This document shows, one piece after another, positions 50,509 through 59,753 of a stretch of DNA of 64,000 bases; position 1 is the stretch's first letter; every line of letters starts with the position of its first letter. The stretch is from Promethearchaeota archaeon. GTDB lineage: Archaea > Asgardarchaeota > Lokiarchaeia > Sigyniarchaeales > SOKP01. Position numbers and translations under genes: made by a program. Location: contig JAEOTZ010000050.1 in the NCBI GenBank assembly GCA_016839585.1, positions 1-64,000 of the forward strand. The letters run 5' to 3'. Below the pieces are notes generated by a model. It was given only the letters and a program-made list of their open reading frames with translations, was not told the DNA's origin and searched no databases.

Positions 50509-51531
50509 ATGGCAGAAGAGAATTCCAAAGATTCTCCTTTTTTTGAGGAAATAATTAAAAAAACTAAAACTGGAATCACATTTCCAAAAACTCTAAGAGA
50601 TCTATTGTTTGAAGATGAAGAAGATATATTTTTTAGATTAATTGTACCAGAAGAAAAAGATAAAATAATTTTAGAATTTTTATCTAAAGAACAAGCAGAA
50701 AAGTTAACAGAAGAGTTTAAGGCGAAACCAAAAAAATTTCCCACAAAACCTAAGCAAAAACAATCTGTAAAAACGGGAAAATCAATTGGGTATTCACCAA
50801 GCTGGGGTGAATATTTCGTTTATGATTTCGATGCTAAAGATAAGGTTCAACCGATTTTAGAATCAGCATTTTACAAATTTGCAGAAAAACCTTTAAATCT
50901 TGAAGATGCTATGGGTAGAGTTAAGTATGCTTTAGTTTCTTTCCTAACTTCTACAAAAACAGAAAATGCAAAGTTATATTTTACTATAGAGAAATTCTTA
51001 CTAGATATCGTTGAGAAATTTGATTTACCTAATTTATTAGATTGGATTTTTGAAAAAATTATACCTAGCATTGAAAGTAAATTTCTCTATGAGTTAGCTC
51101 TTTTAGAATTAATCGAATCGAGTTTAAAATTTAAAAGATGGGAAAAGGCGGAAATTTATATTTTCCATGTGTTGAAAAATATTGATAGCTACACTGATTC
51201 TGAATTGTATAATATAATGAACAGTTTTAATCAATTAATCAGAAAGGTAAAATATGTTGAGAGATCTGATAAGATAGATATTTTACTCAAAGAAAAATTA
51301 TTAGAATATGGAGAAGGAATAGAAGATATAGATTATAAAATTCAAATTATAGAGTTCCTCGAAGATCTTAATTATATTGAGCTAGCATATGATCTAGCAA
51401 AAAAAATTCAATTGAGTTTGGCCCCAGAAAGTATGAAAATAGAAGAAGTTCGAAAATTAGTGAGAAGATTACATAAAGCTCCTATTACTGAGAATAAACC
51501 CCAATCTAGTATTGATTTTGATGAAGAATGA
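50509..51531 (+). CDS. Protein with AbrB-like N-terminus and helical repeat C-terminus
   Basis: A 340-residue protein. Residues about 15-70 ('KKTKTGITFPKTLRDLLF', 'FFRLIVPEEKDKIILEFL') resemble a SpoVT/AbrB-like swapped-hairpin domain. A basic linker follows, then an all-helical region of TPR/HEAT-like repeats ('ALLELIESSLKFKRWEKAEIYIFHVLKNI', 'IQIIEFLEDLNYIELAYDLAKKI'). Function unknown; likely a protein-binding scaffold. Confidence 0.5.
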   Translation: MAEENSKDSPFFEEIIKKTKTGITFPKTLRDLLFEDEEDIFFRLIVPEEKDKIILEFLSKEQAEKLTEEFKAKPKKFPTKPKQKQSVKTGKSIGYSPSWGEYFVYDFDAKDKVQPILESAFYKFAEKPLNLEDAMGRVKYALVSFLTSTKTENAKLYFTIEKFLLDIVEKFDLPNLLDWIFEKIIPSIESKFLYELALLELIESSLKFKRWEKAEIYIFHVLKNIDSYTDSELYNIMNSFNQLIRKVKYVERSDKIDILLKEKLLEYGEGIEDIDYKIQIIEFLEDLNYIELAYDLAKKIQLSLAPESMKIEEVRKLVRRLHKAPITENKPQSSIDFDEE

Positions 51532-51534
51532 AAC

Positions 51535-52779
51535 TTATTCCTGTAATTCTTTATTTTTTTCTTCGTCAGGTTCTATTTTTTTAAGCTCTTCTTTAATCCT
51601 TTTGGTTTCTTCTTCTTTAAGTTTCTGTTCTTTTTGTTCAATTGCTTTTTGCTTTAGTTCTAACTCTACTTGAGATAGTTCCTTTTCTTTTTCAATTAAT
51701 TCTTCTTTTAATTTTAATACCTTTTCCTTCTCTAAGATTTCTTTTTCTTCTAATGCCTTCTCTTTTTCTTCTAATGCCAATTTTTTCTTTTTAATCTCTA
51801 TATCTTTCTTTTTTAGTTCCAATTCTTTATCAATAATTTCCGATTCTTCCTTCTTTAGCTTTTTTGGTATTTTTAATTTTGCAGGCTTTTCTTTACTTTC
51901 TATATCTTCTACCAATTCTTGTTCTTTCGTTATTATTTCCTCTTTTAATCTTAATGTCTCCTCTTTCGTTTGCATTGCCTTTTCTTCAATTTCTTTCTCT
52001 TTTTCTTCTAATGCCAATTTTTTCTTTTTAATCTCTAATTCTTTCTTTTTTAGTTCCAATTCTTTATCTAAAATTTCTGATTCTTCCTTTTCCAAATGTT
52101 TTTCCATCTTTTCTTCTTCTACAATTTCTCCTATTTTATCAATGGAAACTATGGATTTTAATATTGAATCTATGGATTTTTTTAAATCTTCATTCTCGGG
52201 AATATTTAGTATTTCTTTTGCATAATCAGTTAAAGTTCTAGTTATTACAGTTGGGTTATTCCTACCTATCGCTTTTAGAGTTTGAATAGCTTTTTCAACT
52301 ACAAAATCTTTATCATCTGATAATTTTAATATAATTGTTTTTATAAGAGCCTCATCATCAATATCAGTTTCTCCACCCGCCATGTATATTAATAATTGTA
52401 AAGCCGCTTCTCGGACATTAGGATCATTAGAATTTAATAAATCTTCACTATGAGGGAGGAATAAATCACATTCGTTTTCACACATAGTTTTCAGTAGTAG
52501 TAAAAATGTATATCTCAATAACGAGTCTTTTTTTGAAAGGTTGTTTAATAAAGTAGGTATATCAATAATTAAGTTTTCAATTAAAAATCTCAATACTGTT
52601 CTACCTCCATGAAGAGGTATTAATGTTTCTATAATATTTTCTAATCTTTCTATATAATTTTCTTCTGTTGGATTGCCCAAATAACGCGCGATTGTTTTTA
52701 CAGCATCATCAATTCTCCCATCTTTTATAAAATCTTTAACGATTTGAATTTCCTGATCTTTTTTATTAACCTCATTCAT
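51535..52779 (-). CDS. HEAT-repeat protein with long charged coiled coil
   Basis: A 414-residue protein. Residues about 1-200 are HEAT-type helix pairs ('NNLSKKDSLLRYTFLLLLKTM', 'DPNVREAALQLLIYMAGG', 'DKDFVVEKAIQTLKAIGRN'). Residues about 215-414 are a continuous Lys/Glu coiled coil with an internal duplication ('SEILDKELELKKKELEIKKK' and 'SEIIDKELELKKKDIEIKKK'). It resembles eukaryotic tether or cytoskeletal linkers in layout only. The ATG follows a GAGGT site. Convergent with the 50509 gene. Confidence 0.7.
   Translation of the reverse strand: MNEVNKKDQEIQIVKDFIKDGRIDDAVKTIARYLGNPTEENYIERLENIIETLIPLHGGRTVLRFLIENLIIDIPTLLNNLSKKDSLLRYTFLLLLKTMCENECDLFLPHSEDLLNSNDPNVREAALQLLIYMAGGETDIDDEALIKTIILKLSDDKDFVVEKAIQTLKAIGRNNPTVITRTLTDYAKEILNIPENEDLKKSIDSILKSIVSIDKIGEIVEEEKMEKHLEKEESEILDKELELKKKELEIKKKKLALEEKEKEIEEKAMQTKEETLRLKEEIITKEQELVEDIESKEKPAKLKIPKKLKKEESEIIDKELELKKKDIEIKKKKLALEEKEKALEEKEILEKEKVLKLKEELIEKEKELSQVELELKQKAIEQKEQKLKEEETKRIKEELKKIEPDEEKNKELQE
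51761..52089. repeat. Direct repeat of about 92 bp inside the coiled-coil gene
   Basis: Two nearly identical units at about 51761-51852 and 51998-52089 encode the duplicated coiled-coil block. The close DNA match (not only protein) indicates recent duplication or gene conversion. Confidence 0.75.
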
Positions 52780-52804
52780 TATTATTAACCTCTTCTCTTT
52801 TCAT

Positions 52805-53761
52805 TTAATCTACCCAAATAATATAATAATCATTATAAATTCGTGTTATAAAATTAAAAATTAATCGCAAATCTCTAAATCTTAAAGGTAACCGCTTATT
52901 ATGTTCGATATAATTATTAGATTCTACACTAATATTCAACATTATTTCTAAATTTTCATTATCATCCATTTGTAAATGTATTTCTTCACAATACTGTGTA
53001 AGAGCATCTAGATCTTCTGCAAAAACATTCCAAAAATATTGATCTATTTTTGAAATATTTTCTTCTGGAAGTTTATCTTTAATTTTTAAAAGAACATCAT
53101 GAGGTACCATTGTTGAAACTGATACATATTTGGATGGAATTAACTTCATGCTTACCTCAGGAAAATAGATTTGAGCATATAATATGATTAAACCTAACAA
53201 TAATTCAAGACTAACAATATTTTCGCGATTAGCATTACAAAGGACATATTTTTCATTAATATTGATAACATGTATACGGTCATCATATTTGAAGATCATA
53301 TAATTATTCATTAATATGTATTTAAAATTCTCATTTCGATTTTGAATCCTATCATCGAATATCTTCAAAGCATCTTTCCATTTTTCGAAAGAAATAAACT
53401 GATTTAATTTACGATAATCTCCATGAAAAAAGATATCTAAAAAGTCTAATAGATATAAGTAAGTATCATAAGGTCTATATACAACAGTCTTATTTCTAAA
53501 ATCCCTTTCGATGACCCCTTTATGAACGCTATAACAAAATTTTGGTAGATCCTCTAATTTTAAGCCATTTTTTATTCTTAATTTCAATAAAAAGCGTCTA
53601 GCGCATAATGGTGTTAATGTACATTGAATTCTATCAATCTGACATTCTTCAAAACATAATTTATCAATTCTATTCATCAATAAGTCAATCAAATCTGATT
53701 TGTATTTAGTTTCTGATTCGTTTGCCAAATAATCTAATAGATGTTCTGGTTGTAAAGGCAT
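52805..53761 (-). CDS. Hypothetical protein (318 aa)
   Basis: A soluble 318-residue protein with no recognised family. An N-terminal helical part contains clustered Cys ('KLCFEECQIDRIQCTLTPLC'). The middle has 'YILMNNYMIFKYDDRIHVIN' strands. It precedes the HEAT/coiled-coil gene on the same strand by 25 bp, so the two are probably co-transcribed and may work together. Confidence 0.5.
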   Translation of the reverse strand: MPLQPEHLLDYLANESETKYKSDLIDLLMNRIDKLCFEECQIDRIQCTLTPLCARRFLLKLRIKNGLKLEDLPKFCYSVHKGVIERDFRNKTVVYRPYDTYLYLLDFLDIFFHGDYRKLNQFISFEKWKDALKIFDDRIQNRNENFKYILMNNYMIFKYDDRIHVININEKYVLCNANRENIVSLELLLGLIILYAQIYFPEVSMKLIPSKYVSVSTMVPHDVLLKIKDKLPEENISKIDQYFWNVFAEDLDALTQYCEEIHLQMDDNENLEIMLNISVESNNYIEHNKRLPLRFRDLRLIFNFITRIYNDYYIIWVD

Positions 53762-53958
53762 CTTTTTAAATTAGAATATCAAAATTTTATTATAGATCTT
53801 ATAAAGAAACTAATTTTCAAGTCTAATATTTTTTATTAATTTTTTATTATTCTATAAAAATACTTAAACTTTTATTAGAAAGGAATTATAAAGAATTATT
53901 AAGAAGCATTACTTCTTTCTTTGTAGGATAGAATAGAATGTGTTAGGATAAGTAGAAT

Positions 53959-55524
53959 ATGTTAAGACAAATTCACATTTTTCTTAAAGCTGAACATTTA
54001 TTTTGTAAGGATTATGCAATGGCATTAAGTGGCGAGGAATTAAACAACGTTAAAGAAATTATCCAAGAATATATCGATATGCCAATGCCTAATAAAACAT
54101 TTAGTCGTCCGGTTTCAAATTTTCAGATATTTCATAGGGGAACCGGAGAATTGTATTTCTTATTTATAGCTGATTTAGTCGATTCACTTGATATATTAAA
54201 TGATATTATAAAAAGTACGATGGAAAAGTTTAAAGAGTTATTTCCTGATCCCTCTAAGATTAAAGAATCAAGTCCTTCTAAATATGAGTTTATGCGCTTC
54301 TTAGATTTGATCCAAAAAGATCTTCACTCGAAGATAGCAATTATAGGACCAACTGGTTCTGGAAAATCAACGCTCTATAACATGCTACGTAGTGGTGGAG
54401 AAAGATCAATAATGAATTTTGCAAAATCATCAATTTTTGAGATGGATGGTTTAAATTTTGATTTATGGGATTTTCAAATAAAAGATAATTTTTCTCCTTT
54501 ATGGTCTAAGTTCATCAGTGGATCTGATTTAATTATTCTATTATTTGATTTATCAAATTATCATTTGAAGGTAGTTAATCATTTTATAAATTTGCATAAG
54601 CTTGAAAGTAATTTTTCCAGATTATTAATGATTGCTAACAAACGAGATTTAGTAGATGATGAAGATATAGGAAGAATTAAGAATGAATTAGATATAGATG
54701 ATTTTATTGAACTTTCTCTAAATGATCCTGAAACTAAGCAAAATATCGATGGATTATTAAAAAAAGCTGTAGGTTTAAAGGAAACATTACCATCAAATTT
54801 TAACGAACTAATAAAAAAAGCTGATGAATTAGTTGCTGTTGGAAATAATGTCCAAGCATTAGCGAAATATAATGAATTAATCAATGTATGTAATTTATAT
54901 CAAGATTTTATGTATTTACCAAGTCTTCAAACAAAAGCAGATAATCTTAGAAAATTAATTGACGAAAAAGTAAAGATTAGAAAAGAAATGGATAGAAAGA
55001 AAGAATTTGCAATCCCTGCTAAATTAAAATTTGCAAAAAAAATAATGGTAAAACCTCTTCCTGGTACAAAACCTATACCAGAAAATTCTGTTCAAATAAA
55101 AGCACCTGATACAGCTCCTGAGACAACTAAAAAAATGGCGTCATTTAAACAACTAGAAAAGAAACCAAAAGAATTGAAAATTTTCAAAACTGAGGAAGTA
55201 TCTCCCAAACCTAAAAAACTTACATTAACTCCAAAAGATTTAAAGATCGTAATACCCACCGAAAAAGAATTGAAAATTAAAGAAACTAAATTGCCTACTG
55301 ATTTATTTCCAAAATTGGATGAATCAAAAGTAAAAATAGATGAAGCTAAATTAGGTGACTTCGCTAGCGAGTTACAAAAAATGATAACTGAGAAAGGAAG
55401 TTCCTTGAGTTTAAAATTATGCGAACAATTGATAACAGAATTACATAATTCCTTAGGAAGAACATTGACTAAGGAGGATATTAATCTAGCAGCAGATTTT
55501 TTTGTTAAACAAGAACAAATGTAA
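53959..55524 (+). CDS. Longin-like domain fused to an atypical small GTPase with long tail
   Basis: A 521-residue protein. Residues 1-97 look like a longin/SRX-type domain ('MLRQIHIFLKAEHLFC', 'GTGELYFLFIADLVDS', 'MEKFKELFPD'). Residues about 124-270 are a GTPase: P-loop G130-P-T-G-S-G-K-S-T138, G4 N227-K-R-D230, hydrophobic strands 'LIILLFDLS' and 'RLLMIANKRD'. The G3 region reads 'LWDFQ' where D-x2-G is expected, so the conserved Gly is missing. The tail (about 350-521) is a Lys/Pro-rich linker and a helical end. This layout recalls the SR-alpha/SR-beta and Arf/longin modules of eukaryotic membrane traffic. Confidence 0.75.
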   Translation: MLRQIHIFLKAEHLFCKDYAMALSGEELNNVKEIIQEYIDMPMPNKTFSRPVSNFQIFHRGTGELYFLFIADLVDSLDILNDIIKSTMEKFKELFPDPSKIKESSPSKYEFMRFLDLIQKDLHSKIAIIGPTGSGKSTLYNMLRSGGERSIMNFAKSSIFEMDGLNFDLWDFQIKDNFSPLWSKFISGSDLIILLFDLSNYHLKVVNHFINLHKLESNFSRLLMIANKRDLVDDEDIGRIKNELDIDDFIELSLNDPETKQNIDGLLKKAVGLKETLPSNFNELIKKADELVAVGNNVQALAKYNELINVCNLYQDFMYLPSLQTKADNLRKLIDEKVKIRKEMDRKKEFAIPAKLKFAKKIMVKPLPGTKPIPENSVQIKAPDTAPETTKKMASFKQLEKKPKELKIFKTEEVSPKPKKLTLTPKDLKIVIPTEKELKIKETKLPTDLFPKLDESKVKIDEAKLGDFASELQKMITEKGSSLSLKLCEQLITELHNSLGRTLTKEDINLAADFFVKQEQM

Positions 55525-55711
55525 TGATTTTTTTAAAAATTTTTAAAATATACTTCTAATCTGTAATTTGTTTTTATTGTGCTTTATCCTCTTTAGATTG
55601 ATAATTAATTCAAAAAATATTACATTTAGGAAAAATAAAACTAAAATTTATTTGTATATCCTTAATTATCTTTTTTAAAAATTTTTATCATTACAATATA
55701 AAGTTTTTAAA

Positions 55712-57208
55712 ATGAATGCTATAGAAGAACTTAAGGAATATTTTGCTGAAATAATGAGACTACACTATATACAAGTGACATTGGGATGGGATCAAGAGGT
55801 AAATATGCAAAATTATAAATCATTAGAAGGTAGATCTAAGCAAGTATCTTTGATTGAAAAATTAATTCATAAAAGAGTAACTTCAGAAAAAGTCGGTAAA
55901 TTAATAAAGGAAGCAGAAGAACTTGCTGATCTTAATGAAATTGAAAGTGCTATGCTACGTGAAATTACTAGAGAATATAATCTTGCAACAAAATTACCTG
56001 AAAAATTAGTAACAGAAATTGCTGAAACTAGTATATTAGCAGCCAAAGATTGGAGAGAGGCTAGAGCTAAAAGTGATTTTTCAATTTTCCAAAATATCCT
56101 TGAGAAGAGTGTTGAATTACAAAAAGAAAAAGCAAGAAGGCTTAAGACTCATCCAGATATGTATTCAACTTTAATTGATTTATATGAACCTGGTGCCACA
56201 TATAATTGGATTGCTAATGTCTTTAATCCAATAAAACCGAAACTAATAGATTTTGTTAAAAAGTTAAATTATTCTTCAAATAAACCTGATGATTCAATAC
56301 TAAGGAAGTATTATGATCCAGATAAACAGTTTGAACTTAGTTTTGAGATAATTAAAAAACTTAATTATGATCTTGGGTATGGTCGGCAGGATAGATCTAC
56401 TCACCCATTTACATCATCACTTGCTTCTATGGATACGCGAATCACTACAAGGACATCAGAAAATTACCCTAATGAATGTATCTTTGGAACAATACACGAA
56501 TGTGGTCATGCACTTTATGAAATGGGCATTAAGAAAGAGCTTCATGATACAATTTTATGTAACGGCACTTCAATGGGAATTCATGAATCTCAATCAAGAA
56601 TGTGGGAGAATTTTGTAGGTCGTAGTAAGGAATTTTGGATGTATTGGTATCCAACTTTTCAAAAGTATTTCCCTGAAAATTTAAAAAACTATCCTATGCA
56701 AGAATTTTATAGAGCTGTTAATACTGTTCAGCCATCATTTATAAGAGTAAATGCTGATGAGGTAACATATGGTTTACATATTATTTTGAGATTTGAATTA
56801 GAAAAAGAACTTATAGATGGTAAAATTCAAGTAAAAGAATTACCACAATTATGGAATTCTAAATTTGAAGATTTATTAGGAATTATTCCCCCTAATGACA
56901 CTCAAGGAGTATTACAAGATATACACTGGAGTATGGGAAGTATAGGATATTTCCCTACATATTTTCTTGGAAATCTTTATGGAGCGCAGATATATCAGAA
57001 TGTTCTCAAAAAAATTCCGCAATTACCAGAAGATTATAGAAAAGGTGAATTTTCTAATTTATTGAATTATCTAAGAGAAAATGTGCATCAACATGGAAGT
57101 GTCTATAGAGCGAGTGATTTAATAAAAAGAATCACAGGGGAAGAATTAAACCCAAATTACTTTATGGATTATCTTGAAAAGAAATATTATCCAATTTATA
57201 ATCTCTAA
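55712..57208 (+). CDS. M32 carboxypeptidase (Taq type)
   Basis: A 498-residue M32 metallocarboxypeptidase. The zinc motif H262-E-C-G-H266 is followed by 'GIHESQSRMWENFVGRS', where the third ligand Glu lies, and the family signature 'RVNADEVTYGLHIILRFELE' is present, as are 'WGPGDDTQGVLQDIHWS'-type residues ('PPNDTQGVLQDIHWSMG'). It removes C-terminal amino acids from peptides in the cytoplasm. Length is normal and it is intact. Confidence 0.95.
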   Translation: MNAIEELKEYFAEIMRLHYIQVTLGWDQEVNMQNYKSLEGRSKQVSLIEKLIHKRVTSEKVGKLIKEAEELADLNEIESAMLREITREYNLATKLPEKLVTEIAETSILAAKDWREARAKSDFSIFQNILEKSVELQKEKARRLKTHPDMYSTLIDLYEPGATYNWIANVFNPIKPKLIDFVKKLNYSSNKPDDSILRKYYDPDKQFELSFEIIKKLNYDLGYGRQDRSTHPFTSSLASMDTRITTRTSENYPNECIFGTIHECGHALYEMGIKKELHDTILCNGTSMGIHESQSRMWENFVGRSKEFWMYWYPTFQKYFPENLKNYPMQEFYRAVNTVQPSFIRVNADEVTYGLHIILRFELEKELIDGKIQVKELPQLWNSKFEDLLGIIPPNDTQGVLQDIHWSMGSIGYFPTYFLGNLYGAQIYQNVLKKIPQLPEDYRKGEFSNLLNYLRENVHQHGSVYRASDLIKRITGEELNPNYFMDYLEKKYYPIYNL

Positions 57209-57313
57209 TTTTATTTTTTTTTAAATTTTATAATAATAAAACTGATAAAATATTCTGAAATATTTTAACTATTCATGAATGAGAAATCACACGATTAGGC
57301 TATTTGAGATAAC

Positions 57314-57904
57314 ATGTTATTGCAAGTGAAAAAATTTTCAGAAAAACTATTGCTTCCCTTAGGAAGAAAATTAACAAAAATACCTGCAAATTATTTTACT
57401 TTACTTGGTATGATCTCTGCCATCATAACATTTATTGGTTTTTATTTTCAAAATCTCCCTTTAATTATTACTTTCTTATTTGTTACTGAGTTTTTTGATC
57501 AATTAGACGGTGTAGTTGCCCGTCTTCAAGGACCAACAAAGATAGGTGCATTTCTAGATTCTACCTTAGATCGAATCGGAGATTTTTTTCTATTTTTTGG
57601 AGTAATCCTTGGTGGATATACTTCGATTGAAATAGGTCTAATAGTAATTATTGGTGCATTTTTAACTTCTTATACAAGAGCTAAAATTGAAGCACTTGGA
57701 ATAAAAAGTATGTATGGAGTTGGATTAATTGAAAGAACAGATCGTGTTCCAATTTTGTTTATAGGGGCTATTTTTCAAATTTGGTTTCCAACCGCTATAT
57801 GGTGGACGATGATAATTTTAGCGATAGGAACAAATATTACTGCTATACATAGAATTCTTTACGCCTATAGTAAATTTTCTAAAAAGGAACAAGATTTGGA
57901 GTAG
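57314..57904 (+). CDS. CDP-alcohol phosphatidyltransferase
   Basis: A 196-residue membrane enzyme with the full family motif D62-x2-D65-G66-x2-A69-R70-x7-G78-x3-D82-x3-D86 and four to five hydrophobic helices. The archaeal relatives join CDP-archaeol to inositol phosphate or other polar head groups. The motif ends with 'DSTLDRIGDFFLFFGVI', as in archaetidylinositol phosphate synthases, which is my preferred but not proven specificity. Confidence 0.85.
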   Translation: MLLQVKKFSEKLLLPLGRKLTKIPANYFTLLGMISAIITFIGFYFQNLPLIITFLFVTEFFDQLDGVVARLQGPTKIGAFLDSTLDRIGDFFLFFGVILGGYTSIEIGLIVIIGAFLTSYTRAKIEALGIKSMYGVGLIERTDRVPILFIGAIFQIWFPTAIWWTMIILAIGTNITAIHRILYAYSKFSKKEQDLE

Positions 57905-57936
57905 AATTTTTAGAAAAATAAAAAATATTAAGTAAG

Positions 57937-58602
57937 TTAGAATTGCTTTCTATTAAAGATAAATATATTTAACAGCATAATTATAGTAGTAACAGAATAT
58001 CCTATTATTGGAGTAACCACAACTGGTTTACCAAAATCTATAAAAAGAGGTAATAGAAAAATTATCGAAGAAAGTTGATTTCCCAAATAAACTGATAAAA
58101 TTGCTGCAGCTGCTACTGATGGGACTAATACTCCGAAAAATATTCCCATTGAACATGAAACTGCCATAAAAGCCATAAGAATTAACATAGATTCTAGGAC
58201 TTCTATAAAGTCATCTACAGTTACTCCAACATCAAACGCTTCTAATATTAACATAGCTAAATATGAAATAAAAACCGCTATTACTAGACATAAATAAACA
58301 GCAAAAAATTTAGCTAAAAGGAAATACCACCTTTTAACGGGTCTTACTAAGAATAATTCATACACATTATGATTTTTTTCACTTACTATTGATGTACTTA
58401 ACATAACAGAAGAAAGAGTACTACCTATACTTGATATTATCAATCCTATGGAAATGGTTATTAAAGGATCCTCTACATCTGCTTGTTGATATAAAAAGCG
58501 AATTAAGATAGCTAATGCTGGCATCCCAAACCATAGGATAATCATAACCTTTGATTTAATATATCCTCTCAACTCATCAAAAAAAAGTAATAAGAAAGTC
58601 AC
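57937..58602 (-). CDS. ABC-2-type transporter permease
   Basis: A 221-residue membrane protein with six helices ('VMIILWFGMPALAILIRFLY', 'ITISIGLIISSIGSTLSSVMLST', 'FFAVYLCLVIAVFISYLAMLIL', 'LILMAFMAVSCSMGIFFGVLV', and others) and the conserved 'EKNHNVYELFLVRPVKRWYFLLAKF' cytoplasmic loop of ABC-2 permeases. It overlaps the upstream ATPase gene by 4 bp and forms an exporter with it. Confidence 0.85.
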   Translation of the reverse strand: MTFLLLFFDELRGYIKSKVMIILWFGMPALAILIRFLYQQADVEDPLITISIGLIISSIGSTLSSVMLSTSIVSEKNHNVYELFLVRPVKRWYFLLAKFFAVYLCLVIAVFISYLAMLILEAFDVGVTVDDFIEVLESMLILMAFMAVSCSMGIFFGVLVPSVAAAAILSVYLGNQLSSIIFLLPLFIDFGKPVVVTPIIGYSVTTIIMLLNIFIFNRKQF

Positions 58603-59546
58603 TTTAATTCACCCCCTACATACGATAGGTATACTTCTTCTAAACTCGGTTTAACGATACTAAAATTTCTTATCTTACAATCATTTTCTAGTAATAATTT
58701 TAGAATTTGATTAACAGTAGAATTTAAATTAATATCAGAACTTAAGTGTACAAGTTGAATATTTGAAGCTAAATTTTCTACTTTTTCAACCTCAGCAATA
58801 TTTTCTAAATCTTGGTATAACAACGTATTTTTAGCAACTTCAATTCTTATCATATTCCCTATGCGAAAATCACTTTGTAATTCATCAGGACTTCCTATTT
58901 TAAGAATTTTCCCTTTATGCAAAATTCCAATAACATTTGCTATATCTTGAACATCACTTAAGATATGTGAAGAAAATAGAATAGTCTTCCCACTTTTAGC
59001 AAGCGATTTGATTAATCCTTTTATTTGGTACCTAATGGAAGGATCCAAACCAGATAACGGTTCATCTAAAACAAGAATTTCTGGTTCGTGTAAGAGAGCT
59101 TGACATAACCTAAGTTTTTGGATCATACCCCCTGATAAATGTTTAATTTTTTTATATCTTACATCTTCAAGTTCGGTAAATTTTAAAACATCATAAATAC
59201 GATTTTCAAGATTGCCTTTACTCACTCCAGATAAACGACCAAAAGTTGTAAGAGCCTGGTTAACTGTTCTCCATTCTTGAAATCCTACTTCTTGAGGATG
59301 ATATCCTACAATTTTGTGAAGATCTTTAAAATTAGATACAGATATTCCATTAACATATACTTCCCCTTTATAATTTGGAATTAATCCGACTAAAATTTTA
59401 ATAGTTGTAGTTTTCCCCGCACCATTTGGTCCGATATATCCAAATATATCTCCTTTTTCTATTATAAAAGAGATATTGTTTAAAGCAAGAAGATCTTTAT
59501 AACTTTTAGAAACATTATGTAATTCAATACAGCTATTTTGGCTCAT
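58599..59546 (-). CDS. ABC transporter ATP-binding protein
   Basis: A 315-residue ATPase. Walker A G39-P-N-G-A-G-K-T-T47, Q-loop 'VGYHPQEVGF', signature 'KHLSGGMIQKLRL', Walker B 'ILVLDEPLSGLDP' and H-loop 'ILFSSHILSD' are all present. A C-terminal ~90-residue domain is typical of ABC-2 exporters (drug, lipid or polysaccharide export). Substrate unknown. Confidence 0.92.
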   Translation of the reverse strand: MSQNSCIELHNVSKSYKDLLALNNISFIIEKGDIFGYIGPNGAGKTTTIKILVGLIPNYKGEVYVNGISVSNFKDLHKIVGYHPQEVGFQEWRTVNQALTTFGRLSGVSKGNLENRIYDVLKFTELEDVRYKKIKHLSGGMIQKLRLCQALLHEPEILVLDEPLSGLDPSIRYQIKGLIKSLAKSGKTILFSSHILSDVQDIANVIGILHKGKILKIGSPDELQSDFRIGNMIRIEVAKNTLLYQDLENIAEVEKVENLASNIQLVHLSSDINLNSTVNQILKLLLENDCKIRNFSIVKPSLEEVYLSYVGGELK

Positions 59547-59753
59547 TTCTTTAACATCTATACTATTTAAATATTAATTGATTTTAACTTCTCTGAATTT
59601 TTAAAATTATTATTCTATAACTATTTTTACATATATAATTTAAAGCTTTATTATCTAAAAAAAAATTAACAGATTTGTACTCAGAACAAATTTATATATA
59701 AAATCTGTCATAATTTATTCAATTAGATTTCTTATACAAACTGGGATACGATA

